Below are positions 7,324-12,695 of a stretch of DNA of 12,695 bases, piece after piece. The notes beneath the pieces were generated by a model, which was not told the DNA's origin, did not search any database, and saw only the letters and a program-made list of their open reading frames with translations. Source of the stretch: an uncultured Bacilli bacterium (GTDB lineage Bacteria; Bacillota_I; Bacilli_A; RF39; UBA660); the NCBI GenBank assembly GCA_949746915.1, contig CATKEA010000098.1, positions 1 through 12,695 of the forward strand. Reading direction: 5' to 3'. Each line of letters opens with the position of its first letter. Position 1 is the stretch's first letter. The translations under genes were made by a program, and so were the position numbers.

Positions 7324-7347
7324 GATTGTCTAACTTTGACAATCTTT
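7322..7347 (+). terminator. Rho-independent terminator of sigK
   Basis: AAGATTGTC (7322-7330) and GACAATCTT (7338-7346) are perfect inverted repeats of 9 bp with a 7-base loop, followed by a T run. The 5' arm overlaps the sigK stop codon. Confidence 0.8.
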
Positions 7348-7390
7348 TAAATATTTTAGAGAATTTATGCTTTGAATTGTATATCTGGTG

Positions 7391-7396
7391 TATAAT
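7391..7396 (+). promoter_or_regulatory. Candidate -10 box for the deacetylase gene
   Basis: A perfect TATAAT 24 bases before the start codon. No good -35 lies 16-18 bases upstream; the nearest is TTGAAT at 7372-7377, only 13 bases away. Either an activator is needed or another sigma factor is used. Confidence 0.4.
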
Positions 7397-7420
7397 ATAT
7401 GTAATATGGAGTTGATATTA

Positions 7421-8965
7421 ATGGAAAAATATGATGATGATTTAGAGCTAAATAAAAAAGAAATTAAATCTAGAGTCCAAAGAAAAGAAGAAAGTAGAAA
7501 TAATAAAAAGAAAAACATCGTTGTAAAACGTAGACTTAGTAAAAAAGGAATGCTATATACATCACTTTTTGTGGGGTTCTTTTTAGTTATTTCTTTAGGA
7601 TTTTATATTTTTTCACCAAAAATAATTTTAAAAGGAAAGAAACATATCAAAATTAATTATGGTGAAAAATACGAGGAGGCTGGAGCAACAGGAAAATTTC
7701 TTGGTAAAGATGTAACAAAAGATTTAACAAGAACTGGTAGTGTTGATACTAAAACAGTTGGAAAATATAAAATAAGTTATAATGTCAAAAAGAGTATCTT
7801 TAATATAACTGTATCTCGTACTATTGAAGTAGTCGATGAAAAGGATCCAGTAATTGAACTAACTGGAGAAAAAGAAGTTAATGTATGTCCAAATGGTGAA
7901 TATAAAGAAGATGGCTATAAAGCTTATGATGAGTATGATGGAGATTTAACAGATAAAGTTAAAATTACTAAAAATAAAGATAAGATAATTTATAAAGTTG
8001 AAGACTCTAGTAGAAATAAAATAGAGATGATAAGAAAACTTAATCGCGTTGATAAAGATGCCCCAAAGATAACATTAACAGGTGGAGAAACTTATTATGT
8101 TAAATTGGAAAACGAGTATAAGGAACCTGGATATGAAGCTACAGATAACTGTGATGGAGATTTAACAGATAAAGTAGAAGTAAATGGTAAAGTAGATACT
8201 ACTAAAGAAGGAGTCTATGAAATTACATATAAAGTAACAGATTCTAATAAAAATGAAACAACCATCACAAGAAAAGTCTTGGTATACAAAAAAACTGATG
8301 TCAATAGTGGGGAAAGTAAACCAGGAGTTATATATTTAACATTTGATGATGGACCAAGTTCTGCAACAACACCAGATATTTTAGATGTTTTAAAGGACGA
8401 AGGTGTTAAAGCAACTTTCTTTGTTACTAACAGTGGACCAGATAATTTAATTAAAAGAGAATTTGATGAAGGACATGCTGTTGCACTTCATACGGCAAGT
8501 CATGATTATGCCAAAGTTTATTCTTCGGTTGATAATTATTTTAAAGATTTAGAAACTGTTCAATCAAGAGTTGAAAGAATAACTGGAGTAAAATCTAATA
8601 TAATCAGATTCCCAGGTGGTTCAAGTAATACTATAAGTAGAAGATATGATAAGGGTAGTAAGATTATGACAACTTTAACAAATGAAGTTTTAAATAGAGG
8701 ATATCGTTATTATGACTGGAATGTAGATGCTAGTGATGCTTGGACTTGTGCTAAGGCAAGTGTTAGTGATAAAAAAGGTTGTGTTTATAAGAATGTAACT
8801 AATAATTTATCTAAATCACGACCTAATATTGTTTTAATGCACGATATAAAGTATCATACTAAAGATGCTATTCGTGATATTATTAGATATGGTAAAAAGA
8901 ATGGCTATACATTTGCTAAGTTAGATGACAATGTAAAAATGATAAGATTTACTGTAAATAATTAA
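7421..8965 (+). CDS. Membrane-anchored peptidoglycan/polysaccharide deacetylase with three Ig-like domains
   Basis: A 514-residue predicted type II membrane protein. A basic cytoplasmic tail (1-42) is followed by one transmembrane helix (43-64). Then come three DUF5011-type Ig-like domains at about 67-139, 140-211 and 212-290; the last two share YDGDLTDKV or CDGDLTDKV, typical of the family. The C-terminal NodB domain (about 300-510) has every catalytic motif: TFDDGPS with D309 (base) and D310 (metal), HTASH with H357 and H361 (metal), RFPGGSSN with R396, DWNVDASDAW, and IVLMHD with H474. It should therefore be an active, metal-dependent deacetylase, most like PgdA-type enzymes that remove acetyl groups from GlcNAc of peptidoglycan and give lysozyme resistance; substrate is inferred. 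GGAG at 7408-7411 supports ATG 7421 over a GTG at 7388 that overlaps the -10 box. The Ig-like stalk probably holds the catalytic domain within the wall. Confidence 0.92.
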   Translation: MEKYDDDLELNKKEIKSRVQRKEESRNNKKKNIVVKRRLSKKGMLYTSLFVGFFLVISLGFYIFSPKIILKGKKHIKINYGEKYEEAGATGKFLGKDVTKDLTRTGSVDTKTVGKYKISYNVKKSIFNITVSRTIEVVDEKDPVIELTGEKEVNVCPNGEYKEDGYKAYDEYDGDLTDKVKITKNKDKIIYKVEDSSRNKIEMIRKLNRVDKDAPKITLTGGETYYVKLENEYKEPGYEATDNCDGDLTDKVEVNGKVDTTKEGVYEITYKVTDSNKNETTITRKVLVYKKTDVNSGESKPGVIYLTFDDGPSSATTPDILDVLKDEGVKATFFVTNSGPDNLIKREFDEGHAVALHTASHDYAKVYSSVDNYFKDLETVQSRVERITGVKSNIIRFPGGSSNTISRRYDKGSKIMTTLTNEVLNRGYRYYDWNVDASDAWTCAKASVSDKKGCVYKNVTNNLSKSRPNIVLMHDIKYHTKDAIRDIIRYGKKNGYTFAKLDDNVKMIRFTVNN

Positions 8966-8966
8966 T

Positions 8967-8988
8967 AAGGGACTAAAAGTCTCTTTTT
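8967..8988 (+). terminator. Rho-independent terminator of the deacetylase gene
   Basis: AAGGGACT (8967-8974) pairs with AGTCTCTT (8978-8985) over 8 bp with one G-U pair and a tight 3-base loop, followed by five T (8984-8988). It begins two bases after the stop codon. Confidence 0.82.
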
Positions 8989-9005
8989 ATATTAAGAATT
9001 TTTAT

Positions 9006-9034
9006 TTGACAAAAAGTTAATTAATTTGTAAACT
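9006..9034 (+). promoter_or_regulatory. Promoter of the surface protein gene
   Basis: A perfect TTGACA at 9006-9011 and TAAACT (4 of 6) at 9029-9034 have a 17-base spacer. They lie 33 bases before the ATG at 9067. The RBS TAGGAGTGAT is at 9054-9063. Expression signals therefore look intact upstream of the broken frame. Confidence 0.65.
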
Positions 9035-9066
9035 TAATAATATAAGAAAAATATAGGAGTGATAAA

Positions 9067-12000
9067 ATGGGAACTGTGGAAAATGTAAAAAAATCAACCT
9101 GGGGGGGGGGTACTTTAAGAAACATAGAAAAAGCATATTAGGAGGAATCCTGTTACTACTAATAATAAGTGTAGTAGGAGGAACTTATGCTTTGTGGCAG
9201 AAAACATATAAACAAAAAGAGTCCAATACTATAAGAACGAAATGTTTCAGAGTCAAGATGCTTAATGAGTCCAACGGAATTACAATGGAAAGTGTCATGC
9301 CAACAAGAGATGAAGAAGCAATGGAATATGATGGTTATACATTTACGATAAAAAATATATGTGAAACGCCAGCATATTATCAGGTAAATTTAGAAGAGTT
9401 AATAGAAGAAAAGAAGTTACCAAATAAGTATATAAGAGTATCGTTAAATAATAATAAAGGAAAGAACTTAAATACATTTAAAGAGGTAGAAACCACAATA
9501 GAAAATGCAGATATGTCACATAAACTAACAAGTGGAGCATTAAGGGCAAATGAAGAGATAACATATACCTTAAAAATGTGGATGGATGAAGAAACACCAG
9601 CAATAAAAGAAGTAATGAATACAACATTTACTAGTAAGGTAACAATAACAGCAACATATAAGGAAGAAATAGATTTAGAAAATGAGATAGAAACAAGCGT
9701 TGGAAGTAAGAATGAAGAGATATCAAAAGAGAAAGAAGAAATAACAATAACAGTAAATGGAGAGGGTTATGATATAGTAGAATACTCACCAGATGGAGAG
9801 AACTTTTATCTCGTAGAAAATCCAGGAAAAGATATAACAATAGATGTCACATTAACAGAAGAAGGAAAACATATAGTCTATGTAAAAGATGAAGTAGGAA
9901 ATATTAAAGAAGTAGAAGTAGAAACAACAAAACTAGATCAAACAGCACCAACTATTGAAATAGAAACAAATGATAAACAGGAAACTATTGAACTAACAAT
10001 CAATTTTAAAGATGAAAAATCAGGACTATTAGGTTACAAAATAACAGAAAGTAACATAGAACCAACAGAATGGGATAGTTTTGAAGAATTTGCTAGAAAT
10101 AGTACCAATACCAAAACAATAAAATTTACAATAAGTAAAAACACAACTTACTATATCTGGATAAAAGATAAGGTTGGAAACATTAATTACAAAGCATATT
10201 CAACTACAACAATAGATACAAAAGCACCAGAGTTAGAAGTAAGAAATAAATTAAGTAGTTATGGATTAAGTGATACAATAACAATAATAGCAACAGATGA
10301 TATAATAGGTTTAAGCGGAGTAAGTATAACAAGAACAGAAGGAGAATATCACTGGAAAGCGATAGATGAAACACCACTAGAATACAGTAAAACAGTAGAA
10401 GTAGAAGAGAATGGTACTTATTATATTAGTATCAAAGATGCATATGATCACATAACAACTAAACAAATAGTAATTGATAAGATAGATAGAGAATCACCAA
10501 CAAGTAGTTTTTCAACGCCAAATAGTACACAGGGAACAAATGAATGGTATCAAGACTTAAATATAAAAGTAGATTTATCTGACAATTTATCAGGAATAAA
10601 AACAGCAAAGTATTGTGTAACAACAAATGATACTTGTACACCAGATGTAACTGCAACAATTAGTAGTAACAGTTATACAGTAACATTAACTTCAAATGTT
10701 TCAGCACAAAAAGTATGTTCACAAGTAACAGATAATGCCAATAATACATCGGATATTAAATGTAGTAATACATATAAAGTAGATACTACAGATCCTAGTC
10801 AAAACTTTTCTATAGCAAGTAGTACATCAGGAACAAATAATTGGTACACAGCACTATCTGTAAAAGTAACAGTAAGTGATTTAGATTCAAAAGTAGCAAG
10901 TGCTAAATATTGTGTAACAACAAATGATACTTGTACACCAGATACAATGGCAACATTAAGTAATAATGAATTTAGTGTTACTTTAGGAACAAATGCTTCA
11001 GCACAAAAAGTCTGTGTCCAAACAACAGATAATGCAGGAAGAACAAATAGTGTAACCTGTTCTCAAGCCTATAAGGTAGATACTGTTAATCCGATTGCTC
11101 AGGTAAATGCTAATCGTGGAGATAGTAGTATAACACTTAGTGCAGCAAGTTCTAGTGATAGTGGTTCTGGAATTTCTACATATTATTATAGTAAAGATAA
11201 TGGAAGTACCTGGCAAACAAGTGCGACTAGTACTTATACATTTACTGGACTTTCATTCAAAGAATATACATTTGCAATTAAAGTGATAGATAAAGCAGGA
11301 AGGACAAGTAGTGTAGTAACAACTAAGGCAACACCACTTGTGCAATTATACAGAACCATAACAGCATCAGCACCACTTGATAATACTAGTAGTACCTATG
11401 TATCAAGTAGTACAGGAATAGATTTTGGAGCCGCTCCATCAGATACAAATGGAAAAGGAATCTATAAATTATCTAGTACCATAAATGATACCAATCCAAT
11501 TTACTATTACAGAGGAGAAGTAACTAATAATAATGTTAAGTTTGCACGCCTTTGTTGGAAGATAGTAAGAACAACAGACACTGCTGGTATTAAATTAATA
11601 TATAATGGAGCACCTGATAGTAATGGTGGATGTACAAATACAACAGGAACATCAACTCAAATTAGATTCGGCGCATTTAATACAAAATATGATTCAGCCG
11701 ATTATGTAGGATACATGTATCCAGAAACAACAAACGCAAATAATTCAACGATAAAAACATATATAGATGATTGGTATAGTAAAAATATGACTAATTATAC
11801 TAAATATTTAGAAGATACAGTATGGTGCAATAATCGACGGATTGCACGTGATGACAGTGATGAGACGGATGTTGTAATATATTACGAGGGCAATGAAAAT
11901 CTTTATCTTAATAATAAGCCAAAGCTAAGTCTTGTGTGCCCTAATAATAATGATAAGTTTACAGTAAGTAGTACCAAAGGAAATGGAAAGCTAACTTATC

Positions 12001-12329
12001 CAGTAGCTGTTTTAACAGCCGATGAAGCAACATTCGCTGGACATGGATATAAAGGAAGTAGAAAAAGTTATTTATGCACAAATCAATCCTGGTGGACCAT
12101 GACTCCCTCTAATTACGTCTATATTGATAAAATAACTACTCATAATACAGACGTATTTGCCGTAAGTTATGGTGGATCTGCCTTGCCCAACGATGTAAAA
12201 AATCCTCATGAAGATTATCCAGAAGTATCAATTGGTATTCGCCCATCTGTATCTCTAAACTCTGGAATTCTTATAAATAGTGGAAATGGAACAGCAAATA
12301 ATCCATATCAAATCCATGAAAACAAATAA
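9067..12329 (+). CDS. Large TasA-like/Ig-like repeat surface protein, out of frame at a G10 tract
   Basis: The ATG at 9067 has a good promoter and RBS, but as read it gives only 24 codons (stop 9139-9141), because ten G at 9101-9110 shift the frame. The remaining 1,045 codons are open from 9192, and the same frame is open back through the tract. With 11 G the product is 1,087 residues (numbering used here). Residues 16-23 are basic, 24-39 hydrophobic, ending GGTYALW, as in SipW-dependent signal peptides of TasA/camelysin proteins; cleavage after A42 is likely. Residues about 45-200 resemble the TasA/camelysin N-terminal domain (YTFTIKNICETPAYYQVNLE). Ig-like domains joined by D-x-x-x-P linkers follow, including two 99-residue repeats with four Cys each (nt 10482-11075), then an FN3-like domain (nt 11088-11337). 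The C-terminal third (nt 11340-12329) resembles DUF6273 domains (QSWWTMTP, IGIRPSVSLNSG). There is no LPxTG motif or C-terminal membrane helix. It is a probable wall or fibre protein; binding target unknown. Confidence 0.8.
9101..9110 (+). repeat. Homopolymeric G10 tract (candidate phase-variation switch)
   Basis: Ten consecutive G directly after codon 11 of the surface protein. Elsewhere in the window the longest G run seen is five (2202-2206), and the DNA is strongly AT-rich. The first two G complete a Trp codon. Frame is restored when the tract has 8 or 11 G; with 10 G it ends after 24 residues and with 9 G after 16. Confidence 0.9.
10482..11075 (+). repeat. Two tandem 297-bp (99-codon) repeats in the surface protein
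   Basis: Units at 10482-10778 and 10779-11075 are exactly in register. A 36-base block at 10611-10646 is identical to 10908-10943 and encodes YCVTTNDTCTPD. Both share the NxWY entry, the SAQKVC block and the TDNA turn. Each unit has Cys codons at the same four places (10614, 10635, 10716, 10761, and each plus 297), suggesting two disulfides per Ig-like domain. Divergence outside the block shows it is not a very recent duplication. Confidence 0.9.
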
Positions 12330-12695
12330 GAATATATCAATAAGCTTGTGTAAATAAATAGTTAAAACTATTGTATATAGAAAATCATAAAGAATTAAAT
12401 TATAGTGTTTATGAACACTAACTTTAAGATAAAAATAGGTATCCAATTGATTTCTAATTAAAAGAAATGACAACGTAATCTAGTAATAAAAAAACTCACC
12501 ATCAGCTCAGTTACTAATTTATATTTTAAGAGAAGAAAAAAATTGAATCATTTAAACAAAGTATTGACTGCTTAAATAAGTAGTGTCAGAAGAATGGAGC
12601 ACCTGATTTTCCATTTAAAATAATATATTAATCAGCAATTAATAACTTAAATCAAGTTTAATATCAAAATTATAATTAATATATAAAAAGTATCC
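12330..12695. other. 366-base region with no recognisable gene
   Basis: AT-rich sequence with stops in all frames at short intervals; no tRNA, rRNA, transposase or CRISPR repeats seen. It contains a perfect inverted repeat TAGTGTT/AACACTA (12403-12409 and 12414-12420, loop TATG) and a weaker one AATAGT/ACTATT (12357-12362 and 12367-12372). Neither is followed by a clear T run on the + strand, so the end of the surface protein transcript is not obvious. A stretch at 12530-12623 has coding-like codons but is broken by a stop and has no start. Confidence 0.6.
12403..12420. terminator. Inverted repeat downstream of the surface protein, possible terminator
   Basis: A perfect 7-bp stem with a 4-base loop, 73 bases after the stop codon. 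The + strand continues ACTTTAAG, a weak T tract; the - strand continues ATAATTTAATTC, slightly more T-rich, so it may serve a convergent gene beyond the window. Confidence 0.3.

Noticed and set aside
7336..7341. TTGACA inside the sigK terminator as the -35 of the deacetylase gene
   Set aside because: The position 17 bases downstream (GAGAAT) is a poor -10, and the hexamer is explained by the terminator stem.
10482..11075. Repeats as a CRISPR or mobile element
   Set aside because: Only two units, 297 bp, in frame and encoding a protein domain; no spacers, no terminal inverted repeats.
9192..12329. TTG at 9192 as the true start of the surface protein
   Set aside because: It would remove the signal segment encoded in the same open frame just upstream (9111-9191); promoter and RBS at 9006-9063 point to ATG 9067.
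11340..12329. Diversity-generating retroelement target at the C-terminus
   Set aside because: No reverse transcriptase or template repeat is present in the window, and no duplicated variable region was seen.
12255..12473. 72-codon open frame on the - strand overlapping the end of the surface protein
   Set aside because: Mostly antisense to the real gene, no convincing RBS, low-complexity hydrophobic translation typical of AT-rich antisense.
12564..12588. TTGACT with a nearby hairpin (ACTGCTT/AAGTAGT) as a promoter or regulator
   Set aside because: No -10 box at a usable distance, and no gene follows before the window ends.
12530..12623. Possible decayed protein fragment (IESFKQSIDCLNK, stop, CQKNGAPDFPFK)
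   Set aside because: Only short pieces with an internal stop, no start and no recognised family; kept as unexplained sequence.

Overview
The window is AT-rich DNA with dense genes all on the + strand, standard genetic code (Trp is TGG and no reading frame is interrupted by TGA), strong GGAG-type ribosome binding sites and short Rho-independent terminators. The gene set (trhP1/trhP2 next to greA, a SigK-type sigma factor that keeps its pro-sequence, a Gram-positive surface deacetylase, a protein with a SipW/TasA-type signal sequence, and a rubredoxin fusion) suggests an anaerobic, low-GC Bacillota, most likely an uncultured gut lineage of Bacilli. That placement is inferred from gene content, not from a search.

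Layout. 1-1239: a lone type IV prepilin-like protein, then a flavin reductase-rubredoxin fusion (Hrb type) likely to act in O2/NO detoxification. 1253-4546: a compact operon of the two U32 proteins TrhP1 and TrhP2 (tRNA wobble uridine hydroxylation) and an HD-domain dNTP triphosphohydrolase. 4597-5157: greA with its own promoter and terminator. 5159-6568: trigger factor, again a one-gene unit. 6625-7346: a SigK-like sigma factor. 7391-8989: a membrane-anchored peptidoglycan deacetylase with three extracellular Ig-like (DUF5011) domains. 9006-12329: a surface protein of about 1,087 residues with a TasA/camelysin-like N-terminus, Ig-like repeats and a DUF6273-like C-terminus. 12330-12695: no recognisable gene.

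The most striking signal is a run of ten G at 9101-9110, 34 bases into the coding region of the surface protein. It is the only G run longer than five in the window. As read, it puts the start codon, RBS and promoter out of frame with the hydrophobic signal segment and the other 1,045 codons. Eight or eleven G would restore one open frame of 1,086 or 1,087 residues. This is the arrangement expected of a phase-variable (slipped-strand) or transcription-slippage switch on a surface protein, although a homopolymer sequencing or assembly error cannot be excluded from one sequence.

A second theme is envelope and developmental biology: sigK (with a possible SigE-like promoter) lies directly before the deacetylase and the switchable surface fibre-like protein. 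The first half is mainly housekeeping (tRNA modification, nucleotide pools, transcript cleavage, protein folding).
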